Shown: in pieces, positions 45,192 to 54,557 of the stretch
Numbering within the stretch: position 1 is the stretch's first letter
Layout of the letters: every line of letters starts with the position of its first letter
NCBI RefSeq assembly: GCF_022808985.1
Contig: NZ_JAKZFT010000002.1
Span: 248,001 to 312,000 of the forward strand
DNA length: 64,000 nt
Direction: 5' to 3'
DNA from: Geotalea sp. SG265
GTDB lineage: Bacteria; Desulfobacterota; Desulfuromonadia; Geobacterales; Geobacteraceae
Translations under genes and position numbers: made by a program
The notes under the pieces: model-generated
Told to the model about the DNA's origin: nothing
The model's input: only the letters and a program-made list of their open reading frames with translations
Databases searched by the model: none

Positions 45192-45235
45192 TTGCGTTCC
45201 CTGTTGTGCTCCCACTGTTGAGAAAGGATCCTACT

Positions 45236-46198
45236 ATGCATAGGTTCATATATTCAGCCTTGCGCCCAGCACTGTTGATGCTTTCCATAATGGCGTCTGT
45301 GCTCTTCCCCCTCCACCTCGACGCAGTTGAAAATGACATGCCGCAGCGTTCTTTTTCCTCACCGGAAGAAGCGCGGGATCAATTGCTGAAAGCGGTGGTT
45401 TCGAAAGATTTACCCGAACTGGAAAAAATATTCGGTCCTGCTTACGGGGATCTGGACCCGGGAGACCCGGTCCAGAGAGCTGCAGAGTTGAGGCACTTAT
45501 CGCAGCATCTGAAGGAGGGGGTGGTATTGGTTCAGGAAGGAGAATCCAGAGCCATGTTACAGATCGGCAAGGAGAAATGGCCTTTCCCGGTACCGATCGT
45601 CCGCCAGGGAAGCGGGTGGTTCTTTGACACGAAAGCCGGACGCGACGAGATTCTAAACCGCAGGATCGGGCGGGACGAATTGCTTGCCATCAATGCCTGC
45701 TTGGCCTACGTGGCAGCACAGCGCGAATACTATGATCTTTCCGAACCTGAAGGTGTGCAAATTCCGAAATATGCCCAGCGCCTGATCAGTTCCCCGGACA
45801 AACATGACGGCTTGTACTGGCCGACCATGCCCGGCAGCAAGGAAAGCCCTCTTGGGTCATTCATCACAAAAGCAAAGGAAAAGGGGTATGTGCCGGAACA
45901 GGCCCCCAGGGGGAAAGGCCCCATCCTTTTCAGCGGATATTACTTCCGCATCCTCAAACGGCAAGGGCCCAGTGCTCCGGGAGGGAAATTCAGCTACATC
46001 ATCAACGGCAATATGGTAGCTGGACATGCCCTCATTGCCTATCCTGCCAAATGGGGGGTCTCCGGCGTCATGACCTTCATTGTCAACCAGCGTGGCAGGG
46101 TCTACCAAAAAAACCTTGGTCCTGCGACGGCAAGGATCGCTAAGGAAATAAAAGCCTATAACCCCGACCTGACCTGGAAAGTAGTCGAAGAACAATAA
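45236..46198 (+). CDS. DUF2950 secreted protein
   Basis: A 320-residue exported protein from ATG 45236, with a signal peptide (ALRPALLMLSIMASVLFPLHLDA). The mature part matches DUF2950 in its blocks FSSPEEARDQLLKAVVSKD, WFFDTKAGRDEILNRRIGRD, LYWPTMPGSKESPLGSF and FSGYYFRILKRQG, and ends with GVMTFIVNQRGRVYQKNLGP. The family function is unknown; the usual partner DUF3300 is directly upstream, so the two probably act together in the envelope. The operon ends at the hairpin at 46221-46252. Confidence 0.9.
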   Translation: MHRFIYSALRPALLMLSIMASVLFPLHLDAVENDMPQRSFSSPEEARDQLLKAVVSKDLPELEKIFGPAYGDLDPGDPVQRAAELRHLSQHLKEGVVLVQEGESRAMLQIGKEKWPFPVPIVRQGSGWFFDTKAGRDEILNRRIGRDELLAINACLAYVAAQREYYDLSEPEGVQIPKYAQRLISSPDKHDGLYWPTMPGSKESPLGSFITKAKEKGYVPEQAPRGKGPILFSGYYFRILKRQGPSAPGGKFSYIINGNMVAGHALIAYPAKWGVSGVMTFIVNQRGRVYQKNLGPATARIAKEIKAYNPDLTWKVVEEQ

Positions 46199-46220
46199 CC
46201 CTCTCAGGCTGTAGCAAAAA

Positions 46221-46252
46221 AAGGGTGGAGCAATCCCGGTTGCTCCACCCTT
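46221..46252. terminator. Bidirectional terminator
   Basis: AAGGGTGGAGCAA at 46221-46233 pairs exactly with 46240-46252 around a short loop, flanked by an A run on the left and T-rich sequence on the right. It lies between convergent genes ending at 46198 and 46274. Confidence 0.9.
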
Positions 46253-46273
46253 ATCTTTGCTGCTGTTTGCCTT

Positions 46274-47008
46274 TCACATTTTTTTGCGCAGGTAGCTGAG
46301 AAATTCATCCTTGGTGAGGACCTTTTTCCGCACCAGGTGATCCACCTGGCGGCTCATGGCCGTCCGCTCCCCGGCCTTCATGGTATCTTTCAGGAGAATG
46401 AAAAAGGGGATGTTCCGCGTCTGGGGATAGAGCCGGAAACGCTCAAGCATCTCGAAGGCGCCCATATCCTGCAGCATCAGAGTGCTGAAAATCAGGTACG
46501 GGTGGCTGATTGTGGCAACCGCGACCCCCTCCTTGCCCGTATAGGCATTAATGGCCTCGAAGCCGAGACCTTCCAGCGTCTTGGCCACCTGCTCCTCGCC
46601 TTTGCGTGAAATGACCAGGACCTGCAGGTCGTAATCCTGAATGTCTTCGATGAGTCCGAACACGGCCAATCGCTCCATCACATATTCGGGATCGATGGGC
46701 AGGGTGAAGAAACCGGCAACGGGAAAAACCTCCCCCACCTTACCCTCCTGGCTCAGGTAGAGAGGAAGGACCGGAATGTCGCGGGTCTCTCTGTTGGATT
46801 TTATATCCAGGAGAATCCCCCAGCCATCCTTTGAATAGGGAGAAATATCCAAGAGAATGCCGAGCGGCTTGCAGATGGAAAGTTCGGACAGGGAGGCTGT
46901 TCTGGCCCAGTAACCAGCTTCGGCAAGGTAACTGCAAATCAGCGCGCCTCGTTCAGGGTTTTCACCCAAGCCCAAGATCCAGAGCTCGCGCTCAGAGCAT
47001 TCTTTCAT
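46274..47008 (-). CDS. Degenerate double receiver-domain protein
   Basis: A 244-residue protein that looks like two response-regulator receiver folds in tandem. The first (about 8-115) keeps an Asp in GILLDISPYSKDG but has GEN instead of the acidic pair, and Leu-Pro instead of the Lys-Pro signature. The second (about 125-240) has Ser in place of the phosphoacceptor (YLIFSTLMLQDMG) and keeps only a Lys-rich region (VRKKVLTKDEF). Phosphorylation is doubtful, so it may work by protein contact. GAGGAG precedes the ATG. It stands alone, divergent from the DUF362 gene. Confidence 0.75.
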   Translation of the reverse strand: MKECSERELWILGLGENPERGALICSYLAEAGYWARTASLSELSICKPLGILLDISPYSKDGWGILLDIKSNRETRDIPVLPLYLSQEGKVGEVFPVAGFFTLPIDPEYVMERLAVFGLIEDIQDYDLQVLVISRKGEEQVAKTLEGLGFEAINAYTGKEGVAVATISHPYLIFSTLMLQDMGAFEMLERFRLYPQTRNIPFFILLKDTMKAGERTAMSRQVDHLVRKKVLTKDEFLSYLRKKM

Positions 47009-47176
47009 GAAACTCCTCGTGGCCAGTATAATTTTCTAATGTAATAGCATATTTTAGGCCAACCGCAAGAAAAACTTTGCCCTGCTAAGCTCCGACCATT
47101 GAAAAGCCGTTACGCATATGCTACATAGACCTGTAAAGCACTTGCTTCTTCAAGCCAACACCGAGGTAGCGTCCCC

Positions 47177-48283
47177 ATGAAAAGCACCGTTTTTTTCACC
47201 GGTATGAGAACAGACAGCCGTACGAATCTTTTCACCAAAATCGGCACACTCCTTAACAAATGCCGCATGCAGGAACGTATTGGAGCAGGAAATCTTGTGG
47301 CTGTAAAACTACACTTCGGCGAGCGGGGCAACCACACCTTCATCCGTCCCGTCTTCATCCGGCGGATTGTGGATGAAATTAAAGCCTGCGGCGGGCTGCC
47401 CTTCCTGACTGACTCCTCGACTCTCTATCCTGGTGAGCGCAAGGAAGCGGTCTCCGCCTTGACCTGCGCCGTGGAAAACGGCTTTGCCTTTGCCGTGGTC
47501 AATGCCCCGCTCATCATGTGCGACGGCCTGCGAGGCCACTCTGCAGTTGACGTAGCCATTGACGGCGAAATTCTCAAAACGGTGAGCATCGGCCAGGAAA
47601 TAGCCGAAGCCGACGCGATGGTGACAGTCTCCCACTTCAAGTGCCACGACCTGACCGGTTTCGGCGGCGCCCTCAAGAACCTCGGCATGGGCTGCTCCAG
47701 CCGCAACGGCAAGCTCGTTCAACATTCGACCGTTGCTCCTAGAGTAGCCGAAGAATTTTGCACCGGCTGCGGTACCTGCTTGAAAGCATGCGCCCATGAA
47801 GCCGTAGCCATAATCGAAGGAAGAGCTGCCATCGACCAGGAAAAATGCGTCGGCTGCGGCCGCTGTGTCACAGCTTGCATACGGAAGGCAGTAAATATCC
47901 AATGGAACGAGGCATCTGAACTTATCATGAAAAAGATGTGCGAGTATGCCAAAGGGGCCGTCTTCGGCAAGGAAGATAAAAATATTTATCTTAATTTCAT
48001 CACCCAGGTTTCCCCTTCCTGCGATTGCTACGGCCATGCTGACGCCCCCATTGTCAACGACATCGGCATCTGCGCGTCCACAGATCCTGTCGCCCTCGAT
48101 CAGGCTTGTGCCGACCTGGTCAATGGAGCCCCCGGCAATGCAAATACCGCACTCAAGACAGGTATGGAGCCGGGTGGTGATAAATTCCGCGGCGTTCACC
48201 CTGACATTGACTGGGAAATTCAGCTTGAGCACGCACAAAAACTTGGCATTGGGACCAGAAACTACGACTTGGTAAGGATCTAA
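47177..48283 (+). CDS. DUF362 domain protein with two 4Fe-4S clusters
   Basis: A 368-residue cytoplasmic protein. A DUF362 domain (about 1-190; LVAVKLHFGERGNHTFIRP, GGLPFLTDSSTLYPGERKEA, HFKCHDLTGFGGALKNLGMG) is followed by a ferredoxin-like insert with CTGCGTCLKAC and CVGCGRCVTAC plus the distal cysteines, giving two 4Fe-4S sites, and a second part of DUF362 (CDCYGHADAPIVNDIGICAS). DUF362 proteins are thought to be redox or electron-transfer-related, but no reaction is established. A GAGGTAG ribosome site lies before the ATG. No operon partner. Confidence 0.9.
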   Translation: MKSTVFFTGMRTDSRTNLFTKIGTLLNKCRMQERIGAGNLVAVKLHFGERGNHTFIRPVFIRRIVDEIKACGGLPFLTDSSTLYPGERKEAVSALTCAVENGFAFAVVNAPLIMCDGLRGHSAVDVAIDGEILKTVSIGQEIAEADAMVTVSHFKCHDLTGFGGALKNLGMGCSSRNGKLVQHSTVAPRVAEEFCTGCGTCLKACAHEAVAIIEGRAAIDQEKCVGCGRCVTACIRKAVNIQWNEASELIMKKMCEYAKGAVFGKEDKNIYLNFITQVSPSCDCYGHADAPIVNDIGICASTDPVALDQACADLVNGAPGNANTALKTGMEPGGDKFRGVHPDIDWEIQLEHAQKLGIGTRNYDLVRI

Positions 48284-48562
48284 AAGGCTCGCCGGCTTCT
48301 ACATTCATCACCGTTGGTTTTGCTCGAATGCATCGTACCTTTCTGCTTCCCTGTCCAGGCATGTCTCGCCCCTTCTTAAATGCATTTCCTCCTTCATCAC
48401 CCGGACACATTAAGACCTTTTTTTCATATTCCTGTTGAATGGATTTGCCGGGTCATCTAAAATCTAATGAGAGATACTGCCGCTGCGCAGTTCAGTACTA
48501 CCAGCGCAGCATCTGCACTTCGATTGTTTGTGCGTAAAGAACAAGCAGAAGGACTTTGCCTA

Positions 48563-49801
48563 GTGAACATTTTTCCCTTTCGTCTCCCCCTTTTCAGCCG
48601 CCTTAAAAGCAGAAGGCTTGTAGTAGCCTTCACCTCCGCTTGCATTTTCATCGCCATCTATTTTGCTGGCCATTTCGATTTTTCGGACGAGCTCCATGGC
48701 TTTTACCTCCTCAGCTGCGACCGTGGGCGTTTGTTCGACCTCAAAGGAGATCTGCTGCTCGGCGAAGAAAACCGGTTGTTGGCCAAGTTCGAATTCGATC
48801 CCATTCTCGACTTTTTCCGTTACGAGCACAGCCACAAACCGAACCACCCCCACCTCACCTACAGCTGGAACCGGCTGAACGGCAGTGGTTATGTATTCAA
48901 TTACCACGACGACGGGACCATGCTCCTGACCTGCTTCAGCAGATTCCGGGACAGCCGCGGCGAGATTCCTAAAGGAGTTTTTGTCGGCGGAGGTCTCCCC
49001 TATTCCAAACACGATAATGCCCAGCTGACCATGAGCGCCACCGGCATGGCCCACTTCGACGGCAAATCATGGCATCACCTCTGGTGCAATGCCAACGAAA
49101 CAATCGCCTCGTCCCCGGATGACAAGCATGATCCATCCACCTGGGACTTCCTTGGCAGCAAAGTATTGTTTAGCGACGACAAAAAACTGATCATCCGTAG
49201 CAGCCACAGTGTGCCCTTCGGAGCAACGACTCTGCGCATCGATCGGTATGCCATTTTCCGGGCGGGGGAGAATTACTTCATCCTGCTGATGAAACTGACC
49301 AACATCGGCAATACCCCTGCCTACTATTACTATGTGTATGGCGATGAGCCGTGGGTGGGCCAATTCGGTAGTTCGGGGGGCAATATCGGCTGGGCAAAGG
49401 GGCGGCTTTTTTACTTCGAGGGGTCCGTTGACCCGCGACAATACTCCTATGCAGGCATGTATGACATTGGCAACCCGATGATCCTCGGGGAAAAGGGTTC
49501 TTCCTTTTCGGGAAAGGCCAATTTTATCGAGTGGATCGGGGATAACAAACCCAATCTGGTCTATTTCTCCAACAAAGAGGGGCAATTCGCCGAGGAAAAG
49601 GAACGGGTCCCCCTGGCCAGCAAAGACAACCGGGTTATTTTTCTGCAATGGGGACCTCGGCCGCTCATGCCAAGGGACAGGGACTTCATGATCCTGGCAA
49701 TCGGCCTGGCGAACAAAGATCCGCACTCTATGTTTCCCGTCAAACCCGATGTGGGGCTCGATCAGAGCGATTTTGACATCATCCTTTCTGACTCACCATA
49801 G
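48563..49801 (+). CDS. Unknown membrane-anchored extracytoplasmic protein
   Basis: A protein of about 412 residues, taken from GTG 48563 with AAGGA upstream; an in-frame ATG at 48467 gives a 32-residue extension with no coding character. One hydrophobic segment (LVVAFTSACIFIAIYFAGH) anchors it, and the rest is outside. The body is beta-rich with many Trp, Tyr, Gly and Asp (HLTYSWNRLNGSGYVFNYHD, FGSSGGNIGWAKGRLFYFEG), as in beta-propellers or carbohydrate-active folds, but I see no catalytic motif I can name. Cysteines are few. It is a single gene between DUF362 and a gene-free stretch. Function unassigned. Confidence 0.7.
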   Translation: MNIFPFRLPLFSRLKSRRLVVAFTSACIFIAIYFAGHFDFSDELHGFYLLSCDRGRLFDLKGDLLLGEENRLLAKFEFDPILDFFRYEHSHKPNHPHLTYSWNRLNGSGYVFNYHDDGTMLLTCFSRFRDSRGEIPKGVFVGGGLPYSKHDNAQLTMSATGMAHFDGKSWHHLWCNANETIASSPDDKHDPSTWDFLGSKVLFSDDKKLIIRSSHSVPFGATTLRIDRYAIFRAGENYFILLMKLTNIGNTPAYYYYVYGDEPWVGQFGSSGGNIGWAKGRLFYFEGSVDPRQYSYAGMYDIGNPMILGEKGSSFSGKANFIEWIGDNKPNLVYFSNKEGQFAEEKERVPLASKDNRVIFLQWGPRPLMPRDRDFMILAIGLANKDPHSMFPVKPDVGLDQSDFDIILSDSP

Positions 49802-50142
49802 ATACGGCGGAGATTCTAATCACATAAACAGTAGATCTTGCCCCTTTTTTACTCTAGGTTTTCACTCTCAAATACCATTATTCCATAGGTCGCACCGTCC
49901 CCAGCCATTACTTCTACAGCGTTTAAACTCCTTTTCTCATGCCTTTGCAGGGTACAATAACAGACGCACACTCATGGCACACCAGAAACAGCATGAGCAT
50001 ACCCTGGTTGTGTCTCCTTAACGACCGTGGTATGGAACCACGCCTAGGCGGCTGGCCAGTCCATCTCGAATTCGTCCGCTATAGCTATCGGTTCAGGGCC
50101 CGCAGCACTTACAGGATTTCCTGAAATGCCCGCGTGATCCTC
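49802..50142. other. Gene-free region, no recognised feature
   Basis: About 340 bases between the unknown membrane protein and the cytochrome terminator. Short reading frames occur but have no ribosome sites or family match. I looked for riboswitch, tRNA and repeat-element motifs, including the c-di-GMP GEMM core, and saw none. Confidence 0.5.
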
Positions 50143-50175
50143 AAAAAAAAGGCCCATCTTTTGAAAAGATGGGCC
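50143..50175 (-). terminator. Terminator of the giant-cytochrome operon
   Basis: On the minus strand the stem is GGCCCATCTTTT with its complement AAAAGATGGGCC (50151-50175), followed by eight T (A run at 50143-50150). It lies 33 bases after the stop of the 35-heme gene. Confidence 0.93.
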
Positions 50176-50207
50176 TTGCTGTATAAACACAGCATAAGTT
50201 TTAAATC

Positions 50208-53200
50208 TTACAGGCTTTTATGGCAGCTTTCGCAGGAGAGTGAATCGCTCCAGTTTACTGCGGGTTGACCTGCCTTCATGTTGTGACAGACAACGTTCGA
50301 GCAGGAGCCGTTACCGGGAGTGCCTGCAGTATAGGTGGCCTGTGAGCTCAACCTGTTTTTCGAGTAGTCGTAGGCAGCAGCGCCATTTTTGTAGTTGTCG
50401 CCGTTACGAACCCACCCAGTTGCGCCGCTGGTGTAACCGGCAAAGCTGGCAGGCCTGAGCTGTGCCTTGGAGTAAATGGTCGTGTAGGCAAAGAAGACGT
50501 CGACATTGCCGTTGACGTGGTTGCCGCGGTTGGCGATTGAACCGTAAATGGGGGTGGCATCGCCGCCATGGCAGGAAACACAGGCATTGTTGGCAGCGTT
50601 GCGCGCTGAAGTAACGGTCCCATTGTGACAGATGTTACAGTTAATGGTCGTGGCTTGGCCGGAAATACCATGGCTGACCGAGCCGGTATTCCCGGCGGGC
50701 AGCAGGCCGCTGGTGCCGTTGTAAATGTTGTCGGCGTGGATGCTTCCATTCACATGGGCCTGGTGAGTGGCGTCGGCAGGAGAGTTACCATGGCACTTGC
50801 CGCAACGCTCTGCTGCCGTAAAGGTGACGTTCCAGGCAGGAGCGTGGCCGTTGCCTGCGGCAACCATGGGATTCCTCCCATCGCTGTGACAGTAGACCAA
50901 ATCGCAGCCGGTGCCGGCAACGTACGCTGCTGCCGGATCGTTTTTCGCCTTCAGGCTGCTGCCGCCATTGGCAACAGTCAACTGACTGACAACAACGTCA
51001 ATATTCCCGTCCGCATGGGTGGCAGGTGTAATCGGGTGACAGTTGGCGCAACCGAATTTGTAGCTTCCGGTGGTATCGTCGCCGGTAGACTTGTTGGCCG
51101 TGTAAGCATAGAAAGTGACGCTGCTCAGGAGGTTGCCGGTGTGTTTGGCATGGGCACCGGAAAGATTCGGGTGACAACCGGTGCAGCCTAGTGTGCTGCC
51201 CCATGCGACATTGACATAAGCTCCCTTGCCGTTACTGTGGCAGTAAACGGTGCTACAGGTCGTGCCACTGTAGGAAGCTTTCCAGGCTGCTGAGATATTG
51301 GCAAATTTCACGTCGGTCTTGTAGGAGCCGTTGATATGGGTAACAGAACCAGTTTTGATGGTGGTGCTGCTACCTGCAGCTGCAGTGTCGGCATGGCATT
51401 TATCACAGGTGATGGATGAAATGGCCAGATGCTTTGGATGGGTTAAGGTGTTATTGGTGTGGCAGCCAGTGCATCCCATGGTCATGGTGCCTGTCCAGGT
51501 AACTAGAGCTCCCTGACCGCCTTTGCCATTGCTGTGACAGTAGCTGGTGTTACAGGAAGCGATATCTTTGCCTGCCTTCAACCCTGAGTAATCCCTGAAT
51601 TTGTTGATGTGCTTGGACTTATCGATGATGTTCGTATCGCTGCTGACGGTCTTGGAATGGCAGTCCTTACAGCCAAAGCTACCGCCACCCAATGGATCGG
51701 TGAGATGCTTGGCATGTTTGCCGGACAGACTGCTCGCAGTGGCAGCATTACCATGACAAGCGGTACAGCCAGTGGAAGCGCTGGTGCTCCAGGAAACAGC
51801 AGACCCATTGGCGGAGCCTATCCCTGTCTGGCCGTTGCTATGACAGTAGGTTGCATTACAGGCAGTAGTGCTGCCGTTGGACCAGTTGAAACCATTATCA
51901 TTGCCTGCCAAGGTTCCCGATACATATACGGGGTTTCTGCCGGCAGACGTGTAAGTAAAGTATACCTCTGCTGCACGGACGGGGTCTACGGCATTGCCAG
52001 CATGCTTAGCTTTGCGGGGATCGTGACAGGTGGAGCAGGTGAAGCGATAGGAACTTATAGAGCTGACGTTGCCGGACATATTGCTGTAGGTGCTCGGCAA
52101 AGCAGTTGAGTTGTAGTGAATCTTGTGGGCATTGTTGGCCCAGCCAGCATCGTTAGGTGTGGCACTGTGACAGCTGTTGCACATGGTTGTGCCACCCCAG
52201 GGGAGGGCGGAGTTGGAACCGTGGCAATAGGTTGCGGAACAGGTTTTGGCAGTAGAGTCGTAGGAGCCGGAAGCGTTGTTGCCACCAACCATGAACTTGA
52301 CGTCTTCGCCATTGACATTACCTTTGCCGTCCAAGTGCTTGCCGCCGGCAACAATGCTGGTGTTGTTCTGCGTGGTGTTCCAGTGGCACTCTTTACAGGT
52401 GAGACCGCTGCTGGCAACGTGTTTGACATGGCTGTTCGCCCCGGTCACACCGACACCGGCACTGGGACGGTTCGGGTAGCCCAAGCCGGCGGTGCCTACG
52501 CCATGGCAGCCGTCGCAGCCGATGACCGCACCACCCCACGAAGGATTGGTGTAGGTTCTGGATGCAGTAACGGGGTTACCGTCGCTATGACAGTACAGTG
52601 TAGCGCAGGTGCCGCCATAAGGGGTGGCGCCGCTATTGAGACTGGTGAAGGCGACATCCTTTGATTTGTTCACATGGAGCTTAACGCCAGAATACGTTTT
52701 CAGGACAGAGCTGCTGCCAACCGCCATGGTACGGCTGTGGCAGGTATCACAGCTGTAGCTGGAGCCGAGTACAGTGTTGTTGTTCACATGAGCCGTATGA
52801 TTGACACTAAGTGTGCTGGAGCCAGCTGCATCACCGTGACAGGCGTTACAGGCCAATGATCCAGTTGCCCAAGTTGGTGTTTTATAAACCGGCGTCGTCA
52901 CTTGCCCGTTGCTATGGCAGTAGGTGGTGCTGCAAGTGCCAGGGGCGTCGCCTGGTTTGTGGCCGTTATTGGAGTAGCTGCCGCCGTAGTTGGCGTTCAG
53001 GTCAACGTTGATGGCAAAGTTGACATGGGTGCCGTAATTATTGATGCTCTGGTTGTTGGCACTGCCGGCAGTCTGTGCATGGCAGGAGTTACAGGCGAAA
53101 CCATAAGTACCAATATGCTTCGGGTGAGCGACCGACGCAATCTGTTTCGACGTCGTATTATCACCACCATGGCAACCGGTACAATTGGCAGGAAGCGCTC

Positions 53201-54437
53201 CACCCCAACGAACCGTTGAATATGGCTTTTGCAACGCAGTGGCAGAGGTGCCCTGACTATGGCAATAGATATTAGCACAGTACGCACCGGTCATGGGAGT
53301 GCCAGGGGTTCTTTGGGAAAACGAATTTCCAGCAAAGGTTCCACCTACCGCAGTAGTGGAGTTATTGAATTTAACTGTGACCTTCTTGTCAACGTGATCT
53401 GCTGTGCTGGCGATGGTATTGTTGTCGCTGACAGTTGCTGCGTGGCATTTGACACAACCGAAGCTATAGTTGCCGGCAACATGCTTGCCATGGCTGTTGG
53501 TCGCCATGGGATCGGCGGAATCGCCCTTGTGGCAGAGAGTACAGGAGCCGGTGCCTCCCCAGGTTGGAGCCTGATTCTGAACGAAAGTGCTGGAAGAAGG
53601 GTTGATGGTGCCGTTACTATGGCAATAAAGGTTCGAGCAGGTACCATTGCGGTTGGCATCGGCATTGGTCATGTAGGTCGGATATGCGAGGTTCGTTACA
53701 CTCAAGCTGTATGATGTGCCCTTAAGCTCACTGCCATTGAGAACAAGCCCACGGCTCCCAGCGCTGGTAGCATGGGCAAATTTGGCAATATCGGTCCCTA
53801 AAGTATGGTCTGCATGGCACTTGGCGCAGGACGCTGCATCTGTACCAAAATAGACACCATGTCTGGATCCGGTCCCTGGATGGCTTCTGTCCTGAGGGGC
53901 CGGAAAGTTGACGTTACCATGGCAGGCGTTGCAGTTGTTGCTGGAAGAGCTAGCGTAACTGAAAGGAGTGGAGCCCCAGGTTGGGGTGGTAGTCTGAAAG
54001 TGACAGTTGACACTTGAACAAGTAGCATTGGTCATAACTTGATTCGAGGTCTGGTTGACAAAACCGACCCCGCCGGCCTTGAAATAGGTGGCAGTGGACG
54101 GCGAGTTTTTGATGTTTGGCTGGAAGCTGATCTTTCCATCGCGGTGACCGAAGGTGGTATTCTGCACATGGCAATTGTCGCAGCTAGCGACTGATGTCCC
54201 TGGAGCCATATGGGTACTGTGGCTACCGACAAAGCCACCGGTTGTAATGTTCCGGTACGCAGCATCTATAGGCCTCACATCTCCAGTCAGTCTATTGCCA
54301 TGACAGTCAGCGCAGCTGTCGATCTTATTGCCGGTCAGTGCCAGCACCTTCCCGGAAAAGATAAACACAGTCGTTAAGGACAACAGCAAGCATAGAATCA
54401 GTTGTTTGAAGTATCCTGCGCTGTGACATGTCTTCAT
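50208..54437 (-). CDS. Giant multiheme c-type cytochrome, 35 heme-type motifs
   Basis: A secreted protein of 1409 residues starting MKTCHSAGYFKQLILCLLLS, with a signal peptide ending near GKVLA. By eye I count 24 CX2CH motifs and 11 CX4CH motifs (for example CSTTYCH, CNATYCH and CDLVYCH). The CX4CH motifs alternate with CX2CH in a repeating unit: CxxxYCHSNG, a Trp-containing stretch, GCTGCHG, then H-x-KH and another CxxCH. This matches the Geobacter CxxxxCH/CxxCH family (TIGR01904-like). No lipobox, so it is periplasmic or exported. ATG 54437 has AAGGAGT upstream. It is the last gene behind the sigma-54 promoter. A role as long electron wire or capacitor is inference. Confidence 0.93.
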   Translation of the reverse strand: MKTCHSAGYFKQLILCLLLSLTTVFIFSGKVLALTGNKIDSCADCHGNRLTGDVRPIDAAYRNITTGGFVGSHSTHMAPGTSVASCDNCHVQNTTFGHRDGKISFQPNIKNSPSTATYFKAGGVGFVNQTSNQVMTNATCSSVNCHFQTTTPTWGSTPFSYASSSSNNCNACHGNVNFPAPQDRSHPGTGSRHGVYFGTDAASCAKCHADHTLGTDIAKFAHATSAGSRGLVLNGSELKGTSYSLSVTNLAYPTYMTNADANRNGTCSNLYCHSNGTINPSSSTFVQNQAPTWGGTGSCTLCHKGDSADPMATNSHGKHVAGNYSFGCVKCHAATVSDNNTIASTADHVDKKVTVKFNNSTTAVGGTFAGNSFSQRTPGTPMTGAYCANIYCHSQGTSATALQKPYSTVRWGGALPANCTGCHGGDNTTSKQIASVAHPKHIGTYGFACNSCHAQTAGSANNQSINNYGTHVNFAINVDLNANYGGSYSNNGHKPGDAPGTCSTTYCHSNGQVTTPVYKTPTWATGSLACNACHGDAAGSSTLSVNHTAHVNNNTVLGSSYSCDTCHSRTMAVGSSSVLKTYSGVKLHVNKSKDVAFTSLNSGATPYGGTCATLYCHSDGNPVTASRTYTNPSWGGAVIGCDGCHGVGTAGLGYPNRPSAGVGVTGANSHVKHVASSGLTCKECHWNTTQNNTSIVAGGKHLDGKGNVNGEDVKFMVGGNNASGSYDSTAKTCSATYCHGSNSALPWGGTTMCNSCHSATPNDAGWANNAHKIHYNSTALPSTYSNMSGNVSSISSYRFTCSTCHDPRKAKHAGNAVDPVRAAEVYFTYTSAGRNPVYVSGTLAGNDNGFNWSNGSTTACNATYCHSNGQTGIGSANGSAVSWSTSASTGCTACHGNAATASSLSGKHAKHLTDPLGGGSFGCKDCHSKTVSSDTNIIDKSKHINKFRDYSGLKAGKDIASCNTSYCHSNGKGGQGALVTWTGTMTMGCTGCHTNNTLTHPKHLAISSITCDKCHADTAAAGSSTTIKTGSVTHINGSYKTDVKFANISAAWKASYSGTTCSTVYCHSNGKGAYVNVAWGSTLGCTGCHPNLSGAHAKHTGNLLSSVTFYAYTANKSTGDDTTGSYKFGCANCHPITPATHADGNIDVVVSQLTVANGGSSLKAKNDPAAAYVAGTGCDLVYCHSDGRNPMVAAGNGHAPAWNVTFTAAERCGKCHGNSPADATHQAHVNGSIHADNIYNGTSGLLPAGNTGSVSHGISGQATTINCNICHNGTVTSARNAANNACVSCHGGDATPIYGSIANRGNHVNGNVDVFFAYTTIYSKAQLRPASFAGYTSGATGWVRNGDNYKNGAAAYDYSKNRLSSQATYTAGTPGNGSCSNVVCHNMKAGQPAVNWSDSLSCESCHKSL

Positions 54438-54495
54438 ACGTGACTCCTTAAATATAACTGAAAACGATTGTAATCTCATACTGTCATCCTCAACG

Positions 54496-54515
54496 GGGAG
54501 GGCCAAAGCCCTCCC
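54496..54515 (-). terminator. Hairpin between the two giant cytochrome genes
   Basis: GGGAGGGC at 54496-54503 and its complement GCCCTCCC at 54508-54515. No T run follows on the minus strand, so partial attenuation or mRNA stabilisation is more likely than full termination. Confidence 0.5.
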
Positions 54516-54557
54516 TTTGACGTAATATTTATCCATGAAACTGGACACTGCCCGCCG

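Noticed and set aside
49802-50142. c-di-GMP (GEMM) riboswitch or small RNA near the cytochromes
   Set aside because: Such riboswitches are common before Geobacter cytochromes, so I looked here and upstream of 60661, but saw no GEMM core; the stretch is also downstream of the operon.
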